A DNA stretch of 43,576 bases from Marinilabiliaceae bacterium JC017 (GCA_004296775.1 RHGE01000024.1:38345-81920), one strand, 5' to 3'. Shown: positions 1 through 8,618, counted from the stretch's first letter. Notes: generated by a model not told the origin, from the sequence alone. Numbers and translations: made by a program.

Positions 1-168
1 ACGTTTTTCACACCGGAAAAAGCATCTCGCATCCTTGCGGGGACGTTTTTCATACCGGAAAAAGCATCTCGCATCCTTGCGGGGACGTTTTTCATACCGG
101 AAAAAGCTTCTCGCACCCTTGCGGGAACATTTTTCATACCTGAAAAAGTCTGTTACATCCTGGTATGG
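1..168. repeat. 42-bp tandem repeat, four units
   Basis: Units start at 1, 43, 85 and 127 with an exact 42-bp period. The first two differ by one base, the third by a few, and the fourth is degenerate in its second half. Each unit begins ACGTTTTTCATACCGGAAAA and ends near CCTTGCGGGG. The array probably continues upstream of the window. Because 42 is a multiple of three, a frame stays open across it and encodes a 14-residue periodic peptide (35-247), which I do not regard as a gene. Downstream, up to base 304, lie a CTGCAA/TTGCAG hairpin (195-208) and two copies of an AATCCTGTTAA-like motif. Confidence 0.85.
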
Positions 169-304
169 AGTTTCCGGAAGATGGAGAAAGTGCCCTGCAA
201 TTTTGCAGAACAGCATCATCGATCCCTTATCATGTAAATCCTATTAATCCTGTCAAAAAAGAAATACATTATCAACTCATTATTCTGTAAATCCTGTTAA
301 AACA

Positions 305-1027
305 ATGAACCAACCAGTAATAGAAGTCAAAAACCTTGTAAAGCGATTCGGGCACTTCACCGCCAATGATCATCTTACCTTCTCGGTGGAAAAAGGAGAG
401 ATATTTGGTTTTCTGGGCGCCAACGGAGCCGGCAAAACCACCGCCATGCGCATCCTGTGTGGCTTGTCATCGCCTACGGAAGGGGAGGCGATGGTCGCAG
501 GGTTCAATGTGAAGGAACAGCCCGAAGAGGTAAAAAGGCGGATTGGGTATATGAGTCAGAAATTTTCCCTCTTTGAAGATCTCACCATCTGGGAGAACAT
601 GCGTTTTTATAGCGCCATCTATGGCCTTTCCGCCAAGGTATTTAAAGAGAGGGCCACCCGTTTGCTTCGGGATCTCACATTGTATGAGGAGCGCAACCGG
701 CTGGTGTCAACCATCTCGCTGGGGTGGAAGCAGAAGCTCGCCTTTTCCGTAGCCATCCTGCACGAGCCCTCCATTGTCTTCCTTGACGAGCCCACGGGCG
801 GTGTTGATCCCATCACCAGGCGTCAGTTTTGGGAGATGATCTATGAGGCATCCAGTCGTGGTATCACCGTTTTTGTCACCACCCATTACATGGATGAAGC
901 CGAATATTGCCACCGCGTCTCCATCATGGTCGATGGCCGCATCGATGCCCTCGATACCCCGGGTGGACTGAAAAAACAGTTCAACGCCGCCAATATGAAC
1001 GACGTGTTCCTGGCCCTGACAAGATAA
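305..1027 (+). CDS. ABC transporter ATP-binding protein (drug/ABC-2 exporter type)
   Basis: Cytoplasmic ATPase subunit that would power the two ABC-2 permeases encoded next. The 240-residue protein is a single nucleotide-binding domain: Walker A GANGAGKT at 38-45, Q-loop Gln85, Walker B IVFLDEP at about 157-163 and the switch His194. The signature motif is not LSGGQ but ISLGWKQK (137-144), the variant seen in the YbhF/RbbA-like branch of drug-export ATPases. In that branch the operon normally also encodes a HlyD-type adaptor and a TolC-like channel; these would lie upstream, outside the window, if present. The ATG at 305 is the first plausible start. The transported substrate cannot be read from the sequence. 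Confidence 0.93.
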   Translation: MNQPVIEVKNLVKRFGHFTANDHLTFSVEKGEIFGFLGANGAGKTTAMRILCGLSSPTEGEAMVAGFNVKEQPEEVKRRIGYMSQKFSLFEDLTIWENMRFYSAIYGLSAKVFKERATRLLRDLTLYEERNRLVSTISLGWKQKLAFSVAILHEPSIVFLDEPTGGVDPITRRQFWEMIYEASSRGITVFVTTHYMDEAEYCHRVSIMVDGRIDALDTPGGLKKQFNAANMNDVFLALTR

Positions 1028-1316
1028 TTGAACTAAAAAGAAGGTAATATGAAACGAACCAAGAGAGAGCCTCGCACAGAAAGATGATTTAATCAGGACA
1101 GTTTTCCATATCAATGAATCGGAAAAAAACTCTGTGTCTTTGTGTCTCCGTGTTCACTTTTCTTTTGCCAATTGAACTAAAAAGAAGGTAATATGAAACG
1201 AGCCAAGAGAGAGAGCCTCGCACAGAAAGATGATTTAATCAGGACAGTTTTTCATGTCAATGAATTAAAAAAAACTCTGTGTCTTTGTGTCTCCGTGTTC
1301 ACTTTTCTTTTGCTAA
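1027..1316. repeat. 144-bp tandem duplication between ATPase and permease genes
   Basis: Two copies, 1027-1170 and 1171-1316, both begin ATTGAACTAAAAAGAAGGTA and end in a CTCTGTGTCTTTGTGTCTCC stretch followed by TTCACTTTTCTTTTGC. They differ by scattered substitutions and a 2-bp AG indel. The second copy contains an ATG at 1193, preceded by AGAAGG, opening a 45-codon frame to 1330 with a basic start and a hydrophobic end. The first copy is closed after 12 codons by the indel, so I do not call a gene. The duplication separates the ATPase from the first permease by 330 bp within what should be one operon. Confidence 0.85.
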
Positions 1317-1357
1317 TAACATCAATCTAATGTCTAACATCTCAATACTATACACCA

Positions 1358-2467
1358 ATGAATCGATTCTGGGCCTTCGTTAAAAAAGAGTTCTATCATA
1401 TATTCCGCGACTACCGCACCATGCTTATCCTTTTCGCCATGCCGGTAGCACAAGTTCTTATCTTTGGCTTTGTCATTAGCATGGAAGTCAAAGATGCCCG
1501 CATTGCCATCCTGGACAAGTCCAAAGATGAGGTTACACGCGATATCACCGGCAGGCTCCTCTCATCGGGTTATTTCAAAGCAGGCGGTTACCTGGATAGC
1601 GAAAAGGAGATAGGCGATGCCTTTAATTTCGACCGGGTAAAGATGGTTGTGGTGTTTGAGCCCGATTTCTCACAACACCTCAATAAAGACGGCCATGGCG
1701 CCATTCAGCTCATTGCCGATGCCGCCGATGCCAACACCGCCCGCTTGCTTACCACCTATTGTGAGGGGATATTAGCGGGCTATCAGCAAGAGATCAATCA
1801 AAGCCAACTCTCAGCCGCTAAATTACTGGTGCCCGAAGTGCGTATGTTCTATAATGAAAGCCTCGACGATGTGTTTATGTCCATCCCCGGAATCATGGCC
1901 ATGATCTTATTGCTGGTGTCCGCCATGATGACCTCCATCTCCATCACCCGTGAAAAAGAGTTCGGCTCCATGGAAGTGTTACTCATCTCACCGCTGAAAC
2001 CCTTCCAGATCATCATCGGCAAGGTGGCGCCCTATGTCGGTTTGGCCCTCATCAATGCCATCTCCATCATCCTGATGGGCTACTTCGTTTTTCACATGCC
2101 GGTAAAAGGAAGCGTGGTGTTGCTCTTGTTCGAATGCCTGCTCTTCACCATCCTTGCCCTCTCATTGGGCATATTCATCTCCACCATCGCCAAAAACCAG
2201 ATGGTAGCCATGTTCATTTCCATGTTCGGACTCATGTTACCAACCATTCTCTTATCCGGTTTCATCTTCCCGATCGAGAACATGCCGCTGCCACTACAGA
2301 TATTAAGCCAGATCATGCCACCCAAATGGTTCATCGTCATCGTCAAAAAAGTAATGCTCAAAGGCGTTGGGTTAGCCTATGTCTGGAAAGAAACACTGAT
2401 TATCATCGGCTACATCGTCTTCTTTGTAACGGTGAGTGTCAAGAAATTTAAAATACGGTTGGAATGA
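1358..2467 (+). CDS. ABC-2 type transporter permease
   Basis: Inner-membrane permease of 369 residues in the ABC-2 drug-exporter family (YbhS/YbhR/YhhJ-like). It has the typical layout: one N-terminal membrane segment (about residues 20-42), a long extracytoplasmic domain (about 43-170), then five membrane segments in the C-terminal half. The cytoplasmic loop TREKEFGSMEVLLISP (near 200), which follows the second segment, is the conserved coupling region of this family. It pairs with the following gene of identical length, and the two would form a heterodimer driven by the ATPase upstream. The start is the ATG at 1358 (MNRFWAFVKKEF), typical of these proteins. Substrate unknown. Confidence 0.92.
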   Translation: MNRFWAFVKKEFYHIFRDYRTMLILFAMPVAQVLIFGFVISMEVKDARIAILDKSKDEVTRDITGRLLSSGYFKAGGYLDSEKEIGDAFNFDRVKMVVVFEPDFSQHLNKDGHGAIQLIADAADANTARLLTTYCEGILAGYQQEINQSQLSAAKLLVPEVRMFYNESLDDVFMSIPGIMAMILLLVSAMMTSISITREKEFGSMEVLLISPLKPFQIIIGKVAPYVGLALINAISIILMGYFVFHMPVKGSVVLLLFECLLFTILALSLGIFISTIAKNQMVAMFISMFGLMLPTILLSGFIFPIENMPLPLQILSQIMPPKWFIVIVKKVMLKGVGLAYVWKETLIIIGYIVFFVTVSVKKFKIRLE

Positions 2468-2480
2468 TCAGATCCTATTG

Positions 2481-2554
2481 AGAGCAGCGGCGTTTATTAT
2501 TATTCGCAGTAGCAAAAAGTAATCCCGAGAAGCGGGCGCGCGTCTTGAGCGCAA
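2481..2554. repeat. Dispersed hairpin repeat (copy 1)
   Basis: This spacer segment reads GAGCAGCGGCGTTT, then a T/A-rich stretch, TCGCAGTAGCAAAAAGTAA, and a GC-rich tail. It matches in order the segment at 8496-8565 downstream of the TonB receptor, where the hairpin is better preserved. It probably represents a decayed copy of the same element. Confidence 0.55.
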
Positions 2555-2610
2555 TAGAAAATGTCAATTGATTTTGGCCAATAGTGACAAAAACCTGATA
2601 CTAATACATT

Positions 2611-3720
2611 ATGCGTACCATATTATACCTGTTACAAAAGGAATTTCTACAAGTGTTTCGCAACAAAACCATGTTGCCCCTCATCTTTGTTTTGCCGGTG
2701 GTTCAGTTGGTGGTGCTGGTCAACGCCGCCACCATGGAGATGAAAAATATTCGTGTAACCGTGGTCGATGAAGATCTCTCCTCCGTTTCGCGGCAGTTGG
2801 TGGCGAAGCTCGATGCTTCCCTGTTCTTCGATCTGCAATCACTGGCACCCAACCGTACTATGGCCTTTGACCGCCTGAAGAAAAGTGAATCCGACGTGCT
2901 CCTTATCATCCCGCCCAACACAGCGCGTAACCTGGAGCGTCAACAAGTGGCCAAGGTGCAAATCATCACTGACGCCATCAACGCCACCCAGGCCCAGCTG
3001 GGCTATAGTTACCTGGGTAATGTGCTCATGGACCTGTCGCGGCACCTGCAAATGGAACGCGCCGAAATACCGGCAGGCAAGCAAATCAACGTCTCCTCCT
3101 CCTTTTGGTTCAACCCCGAGCTAAACTACCGCGTCTATATGCTCCCCGGCATCCTCGTCATCCTGGTCACCATCATCGGCCTCTTCCTGTCGGCCATGAA
3201 CCTGGTACGCGAAAAAGAGATCGGCACCAGCGAACAAATCAATGTAACACCCATACGCAAATACCAGTTCATCATCGGTAAACTCGTTCCCTTCTGGATC
3301 ATCGGTCTGGTGGAACTGGCCCTGGGACTCATCGTCGGAAAACTACTATATCAAATACCCATGGTGGGCAACCTGGCCGTCCTGTTTGCCTTTGGCGGCA
3401 TCTACCTGGTGGCCATTTTAGGTCTTGGGCTGCTCTTATCCACCATCACCAACACGCAACAACAAGTGATGTTGCTAAGCTTTTTCTTCATGCTCATCTT
3501 TGTGATGATGAGCGGCGTGTTCACCTCCGTAGACAACATGCCCCTGTGGGCCCAGTGGGTCAACAAAGGCAACCCCCTCTACTATTTTATGAACGTCATG
3601 CGCATGGTATTGCTCAAAGGCGCCGGCTTTCGGGCACTTGCCCCCGAATTCACCGCCATCACCATCTACGCCCTCATATCCGTACCCCTGGCCATCCTCA
3701 ATTACCGCAAAACATCCTAA
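2611..3720 (+). CDS. ABC-2 type transporter permease
   Basis: Second permease of the exporter, 369 residues, with the same architecture as its neighbour: N-terminal membrane segment, large extracytoplasmic domain and five C-terminal segments. The coupling loop VREKEIGTSEQINVTP (about 198-213) aligns with the TREKEFGSMEVLLISP loop of the first permease. The pair therefore looks like paralogues that form a heterodimeric channel. It lies 143 bp downstream of the first permease, the gap being filled by a decayed repeat, and is followed by a hairpin at 3736-3777 that probably ends the operon. Start ATG at 2611 (MRTILYLLQKEF) matches the family pattern. Confidence 0.92.
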   Translation: MRTILYLLQKEFLQVFRNKTMLPLIFVLPVVQLVVLVNAATMEMKNIRVTVVDEDLSSVSRQLVAKLDASLFFDLQSLAPNRTMAFDRLKKSESDVLLIIPPNTARNLERQQVAKVQIITDAINATQAQLGYSYLGNVLMDLSRHLQMERAEIPAGKQINVSSSFWFNPELNYRVYMLPGILVILVTIIGLFLSAMNLVREKEIGTSEQINVTPIRKYQFIIGKLVPFWIIGLVELALGLIVGKLLYQIPMVGNLAVLFAFGGIYLVAILGLGLLLSTITNTQQQVMLLSFFFMLIFVMMSGVFTSVDNMPLWAQWVNKGNPLYYFMNVMRMVLLKGAGFRALAPEFTAITIYALISVPLAILNYRKTS

Positions 3721-3735
3721 CCGTCATATCCACCT

Positions 3736-3777
3736 CCTGACAGGGTTATTAACCATCCATTGCATAACCCCGTCAGG
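3736..3777 (+). terminator. Hairpin after the ABC exporter operon
   Basis: CCTGACAGGGTTAT pairs with ATAACCCCGTCAGG across a 14-base loop, with one A-C mismatch. No T-run follows, so it may instead be a dispersed palindromic repeat; position 16 bp after the operon stop favours a role in termination. Confidence 0.45.
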
Positions 3778-3805
3778 GGTAAATACCGGTCGGTAAGCTC
3801 CCGCT

Positions 3806-3828
3806 GGCGCAGATTTGTAATCTGTGCC
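3806..3828. repeat. REP-like palindrome (GCAGATT/AATCTG)
   Basis: A 10-bp stem (3806-3815 with 3819-3828, one G-U pair) closes on a TGT loop. I recall close relatives of this palindrome scattered through Bacteroidota intergenic regions. It has no T-run and lies 750 bp from a REP-associated transposase gene. Confidence 0.5.
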
Positions 3829-3880
3829 CTTCTACCGCTAAATCAACTTCTAAAACCTATCCATCTAACGATCTAATATA

Positions 3881-4060
3881 GGGCGGCCGGGCGGGTGCTC
3901 CGTTTGTAGTGGCAGCCGCCCGGGCTGTGTGGCGTAAGGCGGTACGTGGGCTCCTTCGTCGCCTCCGCCCGCCAACGCCACATCAGCCCGGTCAGCCACC
4001 AGCTACCACTGCGCCCCCTGCCGCAGCGCCTCTCATGGTCCCCGGGGCACTGGTTAACCT
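3881..4060. other. GC-rich structured island
   Basis: This 180-bp stretch is far richer in G and C than its surroundings. It contains a long imperfect stem: 3920-3934 (CCGGGCTGTGTGGCG) pairs with 3976-3991, with a single T bulge. An inner pairing GGCGG/CCGCC (3938-3942 with 3965-3969) extends it. An alternative hairpin, CCGGGCGG/CCGCCCGG (3887-3894 with 3916-3923), would compete with it. A short minus-strand frame (3873-4088) exists but has no recognisable domain. I cannot say whether this is an RNA, a mobile-element remnant or a GC-rich repeat. Confidence 0.45.
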
Positions 4061-4090
4061 TCATTTCCCAATTCCAACAGGCAAACATTA

Positions 4091-4534
4091 GTAGACAATA
4101 TTCTTCATTTCACGTTCGACACCATCCGGGGTCGATATCATATTTTCCGGTAACTACTATAAACATAGGCGGCATCCGGTTATCTATCGGTGGATTAATA
4201 ATCGCCACATTCCTGAGATGGATGACATGTTTGTAGACAATATTCTTCATTTCATGTTCGACACCATCCGGCGTCGGTATTATGTTTCCCGGTAACTACT
4301 ATAAACATGGGATACCTCCGTCATCCGGTTATCTATCGGTGGATTAATAATCGCCACATTCCTGAGATGGATGACATGTTTGTAGATAATATTCTTCATT
4401 TCACGTTCGCCACCATCCGGCGTCGGTATCCGTCATCCGGTTATCTATCGCTGGATTAATAATCGCCTCATCCCAGAGGGATGACATATTTGTAGCTCAA
4501 TTATTCAGACACGAGGCCGACTCCAGAGGAGTCG
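4091..4534. repeat. Tandem REP-like array (four units) next to a RAYT gene
   Basis: Units begin with GTAG at 4091, 4233, 4382 and 4492, giving spacings of 142, 149 and 110 bp. In the first three, GTAG is followed by A(C/T)AATATTCTTCATTTCA and then an imperfect hairpin of the form CGACACC...GGGGTCG (4117-4134; variants at 4259-4276 and 4408-4425). The last unit ends in a perfect hairpin, CGACTCC-AGA-GGAGTCG (4518-4534). Each unit also carries GGATTAATAATCGCC and a GGATGACAT motif. A GTAG tetranucleotide before an imperfect hairpin is the hallmark of REP elements mobilised by REP-associated tyrosine transposases, and such a gene lies immediately to the right. Confidence 0.7.
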
Positions 4535-4577
4535 TATGTATTTTACCAAAATCCGGTTAATAGCTTATTAAAAACAA

Positions 4578-5036
4578 TTAATGCCATTCAAATAAATATT
4601 CCGCCTTAAACTCTATGTTGAACAATTTCAAAAAAGCAAGGTATTCATCACGAAACGATTGTTTTGTGTGATGATTTTTTTGATTTGATATGTATTTTAT
4701 AACACTATCAATTTGTGACTGACCATAAGAAAATGCTCCAAATCCATCTTGCCATTGGAATTTAAATCGGCAAAAATCCTTTTCATTTATATAGTTGGTT
4801 GAAGCTTTTTTAATTTCTCTTACCAGATCCGATAAACAACATGTAGGTTTTACGTTCATGAAAATGTGAATATGGTTATCAGTGCCATTTATTGCAAGCA
4901 TCTTTTGTCCTCTCTTTTGAATAATACCAGTCACATATTTGTATAGCTCTTCTTCCCAAGAGGCACTGATTAGAGCATCTCTATGCTGTACGGCAAAAAC
5001 AATTTGGATATAAATCTGAGAATATGTATCAGCCAT
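4578..5036 (-). CDS. REP-associated / IS200-like tyrosine transposase
   Basis: Single-domain HUH endonuclease of 152 residues (Y1 transposase family). The metal-binding HUH pair is His55-Ile-His57 in DNHIHIF, and the likely catalytic tyrosine is Tyr115 in VIKYISNQKNHH. Length and motifs fit an IS200/RAYT-type protein that cuts and joins single-stranded DNA next to hairpins. No accessory TnpB is present. The gene is on the minus strand, and its 3' end lies 44 bp from the terminal hairpin of the REP-like array, an arrangement resembling a REPtron. No clear IS ends or target duplication were seen, so a domesticated RAYT is more likely than an active IS200 copy. The frame is intact. Confidence 0.88.
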   Translation of the reverse strand: MADTYSQIYIQIVFAVQHRDALISASWEEELYKYVTGIIQKRGQKMLAINGTDNHIHIFMNVKPTCCLSDLVREIKKASTNYINEKDFCRFKFQWQDGFGAFSYGQSQIDSVIKYISNQKNHHTKQSFRDEYLAFLKLFNIEFKAEYLFEWH

Positions 5037-5435
5037 ATCTGTAAAATTCTAGTTTTCAATAGAACATAAAGGCACCATTTGATGTTTCGAAGATTTACCC
5101 AATAAAAATTGAGAATAGAGAAAATTATTCTTGCCGGATAATTAATTTTCATAAGGTGGTAATGCTCACATTCGACTTTGGAATCATTTTTTTTGCATTC
5201 TCCCAAACCCATTAACCTAATAACCTATCCACCTGCTAACCCATCAACCCAAAACCCTAGCCCGCTAAAGACATTTAACATTTAATTGTCATGCAATTCA
5301 TATTGTATTTAAATATTTGAGGGCAGTTTTGTTTTCTCTTGTTATGCCGTTGGTAATTAACTCAAACTTAAGAAAGGATTCAGATACGCGTTGAGTGTGA
5401 AACCTACTTTCGCACCAGTTTCTAATCTTACTTAA
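5037..5435. other. Intergenic region upstream of the TonB receptor
   Basis: No gene seen in these 399 bp. Bases 5207-5265 are a low-complexity run of AACCTAATAACC-type words, typical of the degenerate repeats elsewhere in this window. The promoters of the divergent transposase and receptor genes must lie here, but I found no convincing Bacteroidota -33/-7 pair and no riboswitch. Confidence 0.5.
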
Positions 5436-8207
5436 ATGAAAACAAATCTTATTTTTTTATCTATTGTCTCGATTCTTATTTGCGGGTTTACGGCACGTGC
5501 TCAAAAAGGAACTGTTCAGGGACGTATCACCGATTCCGAACACTATTCATTGCCCGGGGCGGCCGTGTTTATTAAAGAGAAAACCGAAATTGGCACCATC
5601 AGTGATGTGAATGGTTTTTATCGTATCAATAATGTGCCGGAAGGGAAATGTACCGTGGAGGTTCACTACATTGGTTTTGAAGAGGCTGCTCAAGTCGTTG
5701 AAATTACCCCCGGTAAATTGGTGATTGCTGACCTGGTTCTTAAAGAAGGTATCCAGTTGCAGGAGGTAAAAGTAAACGGGGCTTTGCAGGGACAGACCAA
5801 GGCCTTGAACCAACAGAAAAATAGTGTAACAATCACTAACATCATTTCAGCTGACCAGGTGGAGCGTTTTCCCGATGCCAACATCGGTGATGCCTTGAAA
5901 CGTATTCCCGGTATTCATGTGCAGTATGACCAGGGCGAGGCACGCTTTGGAAATATTCGCGGTACCAGTCCCGATCTGAATTCAGTCACCATAAACGGGG
6001 ACCGTATTCCATCGGCAGAAGCAGAGACACGCGCTATCCAACTCGACCTGGTTCCTTCCGACATGGTACAAACCATTGAAGTCAATAAAGTTGTTACCGC
6101 CGACATGGAAGGCGATGCCATTGGTGGTTCCATCAACCTGATAACACGCTCCAAACCCGGCACGCGACGCATTTCCGGTCATGTGGGAAGTGGTTATAAT
6201 TTTCTGTCGGAAAAGCCCATGGCCATTGGTTCTATTATGTATGCCGATCGGTTCTTTGGCGATCACCTGGGGATGGTGCTTTCGGGTTCTTACCACAATC
6301 ATAAGTTGGGATCAGATAACATTGAGGCCGAATGGGACCAGGCGGATGACGGTTCGGTATATGTCAAAGACTTTCAGGTGCGAACCTATGAATTGCAGCG
6401 GGAGCGTCAGAGCTATTCTGCAGCCTTCGACCTGAAGATTAATGAAAATCACAGTTTCGACTTGAAGGGGATCTATAACCGGCGCAAAGATTGGGAAAAT
6501 CGTTATCGTCTGCGGTTTAAAGACATTGAACAGGATGACGCTGGTAACTGGGAAAGTGAAATCCGCCGGCAAACCAAGGCTGGTACAGGTAATAACAAAT
6601 ACGCCCGGTTAGAAGATCAGGAGACCATGAACTTCTCGTTGGGAGGTAATCACCATTTTGGTATCGTAACAGCTGATTGGAAAGCCTCCTATTCCAAAGC
6701 TAAAGAAGAGCGTCCCAATGAAAGGTATCTCTCTTTTCGTGGGAAAAAGGTGAGTGTGATACCTGATTTGTCGGATACCCGAAAGCCTCAGTTTACGGTT
6801 AATGATGCCGATTACCAGGATCTGAATGCTAACTGGGGCCTTAAAGAGTTAACCGAAGAGTTTCAATATACCGATGATGTCGATCGTAGTTTTAAAGTTG
6901 ATTTTCAGTTGCCGGTGTTGAATGGTGTTAATGAGAGTAAACTGAAGTTCGGATTTAAATATAAAGGCAAAGAGAAACAACGGGATAACCGGTTGTATGA
7001 ATATGAACCCGTGGATGAAGATGATTTCGTGTTGCAAGCCACCAGTGAAACCAATATGGTAGATAAATCCCGGAATGATTTCCTGGCCGGCGATTATGAG
7101 GCCGGCCATTTCGTGCGTAAAGAGTTTTTAGGTAAGCTGGCCTTGAAAGATCCTGTAAGTTTTGAAGAAACTAAAAACCTGGAGGAGATGGCTGGCAATT
7201 TTGAAGCCTCGGAAGAGGTGTATGCCGGTTTTGTGCGGTGGGATCAGCGAATTGGTGAAAAGCTGGCGCTGGTGGCAGGTTTACGATATGAATACACCGG
7301 TCTGGAATATGCCGGCTATGAATTGATCATTGGGGATGATGACACGCAGCTGAGGCCAACCGGAAAGCGAACCAGTGATTACGTGAATTGGTTACCCAGC
7401 TTATTGTTGAAGTATGATCTCAGCAAAAATACCAAGCTCAAGCTGGCCTGGACCAATACCATGGCCCGTCCCAAGTATTATGACCTGGTGCCGCACCGTG
7501 AGATCAACCAGGAGGATGAGGAGATTAAATTGGGTAATCCCGATTTGAATGCCACCACCTCCATGAATTTTGACATTATGGTGGAGCACTATTTTAAATC
7601 GATCGGACTGGTGTCAGGAGGCTTTTATTACAAAGATATCAAGGATTTCATCGTGGATGAGGTGCATTACGACTACAACTTTGAAGGATCCACCTATAAG
7701 AAATATGAACGGCCCATCAACGGGGGTAATGCTAAGTTGTATGGATTTGAAACGGCTTTTCAGCGGCAATTTAATTTTCTGCCCGGCTTCTTGAAGTACC
7801 TGGGGGTATATGCCAACTATAGTTATAATAAAAGTGAAGTCACCGACTTTCGCATTGAAGACAGGGAAAATGATGAGGTAGAGCTTCCTGGTACGCCTGA
7901 GCATACCGTGAATACCTCTCTTTTCTATGAGAGCAGGAAGCTTACATTGAGGGCATCGCTGAATTATGCCAGTGCCTTTGTGGATGAGTTCGGAGGCGAC
8001 AGTTCTTTCTTCGATCGTTACTATGATCAGGTAACGCACCTGGATTTGAGCGGATCCTATGACCTGACGAAAAACCTGAAAGTGTTTGCGGAAGTCAACA
8101 ACGTACTCAATACGCCTTTGCGCTATTACCAGGGTGAGAGCCAATACACCATGCAGTCTGAGTATTATGGTGTGAAGATGCAGGGGGGCGTCAGGTTTAA
8201 TTTTTAA
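5436..8207 (+). CDS. TonB-dependent receptor, probably for phytate or its products
   Basis: Outer-membrane active transporter of 923 residues. A signal peptide (about 1-22, ending TARAQ) is followed by a carboxypeptidase-regulatory-like domain (about 25-110), a plug domain (about 120-240, containing DALKRIPGIHVQYDQGE and GGSINLITRS) and a C-terminal beta-barrel ending in the expected aromatic residue (GGVRFNF). The plug resembles the subfamily found in proteobacteria beside hydrolase genes. No SusD-like gene is present, so this is not a standard polysaccharide-utilisation pair. The next gene on the same strand encodes a secreted phytase, and receptor-phytase linkage is known in other Gram-negative groups. 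The substrate assignment rests on that neighbourhood. Confidence 0.9.
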   Translation: MKTNLIFLSIVSILICGFTARAQKGTVQGRITDSEHYSLPGAAVFIKEKTEIGTISDVNGFYRINNVPEGKCTVEVHYIGFEEAAQVVEITPGKLVIADLVLKEGIQLQEVKVNGALQGQTKALNQQKNSVTITNIISADQVERFPDANIGDALKRIPGIHVQYDQGEARFGNIRGTSPDLNSVTINGDRIPSAEAETRAIQLDLVPSDMVQTIEVNKVVTADMEGDAIGGSINLITRSKPGTRRISGHVGSGYNFLSEKPMAIGSIMYADRFFGDHLGMVLSGSYHNHKLGSDNIEAEWDQADDGSVYVKDFQVRTYELQRERQSYSAAFDLKINENHSFDLKGIYNRRKDWENRYRLRFKDIEQDDAGNWESEIRRQTKAGTGNNKYARLEDQETMNFSLGGNHHFGIVTADWKASYSKAKEERPNERYLSFRGKKVSVIPDLSDTRKPQFTVNDADYQDLNANWGLKELTEEFQYTDDVDRSFKVDFQLPVLNGVNESKLKFGFKYKGKEKQRDNRLYEYEPVDEDDFVLQATSETNMVDKSRNDFLAGDYEAGHFVRKEFLGKLALKDPVSFEETKNLEEMAGNFEASEEVYAGFVRWDQRIGEKLALVAGLRYEYTGLEYAGYELIIGDDDTQLRPTGKRTSDYVNWLPSLLLKYDLSKNTKLKLAWTNTMARPKYYDLVPHREINQEDEEIKLGNPDLNATTSMNFDIMVEHYFKSIGLVSGGFYYKDIKDFIVDEVHYDYNFEGSTYKKYERPINGGNAKLYGFETAFQRQFNFLPGFLKYLGVYANYSYNKSEVTDFRIEDRENDEVELPGTPEHTVNTSLFYESRKLTLRASLNYASAFVDEFGGDSSFFDRYYDQVTHLDLSGSYDLTKNLKVFAEVNNVLNTPLRYYQGESQYTMQSEYYGVKMQGGVRFNF

Positions 8208-8618
8208 GAACACATAATAGTGAAATAATCGGGAATAATGGTGTCAAACTATAAGTCTTGATACTTATATCTTGAATTACAATTATCATAAATAGTTTTC
8301 ACCTGAAGTAAATATGAGGCATCGTTTCAAATATTTAAGGGTGTTTTGTGGATATTAGGGATTGATTGGGTATTCCGCCTTCAAGAAATAACGTTAAAAA
8401 ATTTAACGGAATGGAACGTTAAGAAAGAAAATCTGTTTGAGCGCAGCGAGTTATTTTCTTTTAGTGGAAAGGAGTTAAATTTTAGTTATTTATTGTGAGC
8501 GGCGGCGTTTTTTGTTTACTTTTTTTCGCTGTTGCAAAAAAGTAAAAGCCCGTGCGGCTCGAGCACATTGGTTAATGCTAATTTATTTTGGATAGTAATG
8601 ATCTAAAATCTCATAAAA
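8208..8618. other. Intergenic region with a T-rich hairpin repeat
   Basis: No gene seen. Bases 8496-8565 hold the better-preserved copy of the element at 2481-2554. TTTACTTTTTT (8515-8525) pairs with AAAAAAGTAAA (8536-8546) around a 10-base loop, preceded by GAGCGGCGGCGTTT and followed by GCCCGTGCGGCTCGAGC. It may terminate receptor transcription. An AACGTTAAAAAATTTAACG stretch near 8390 is also partly palindromic. Confidence 0.5.

Noticed and set aside
35-247. 70-residue repeat protein at the left edge
   Set aside because: It is the translation of a 42-bp tandem repeat whose period is a multiple of three; the non-repeat part has no recognisable features.
1193-1330. 45-codon membrane peptide within the 144-bp duplication
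   Set aside because: The frame is closed in the other copy by a 2-bp indel, and its hydrophobic end is encoded by a low-complexity CTCTGTGTC stretch common in intergenic DNA.
3873-4088. 71-residue minus-strand gene in the GC-rich island
   Set aside because: Composition follows the high GC content, with no domain or start signal; structured DNA/RNA explains the region at least as well.
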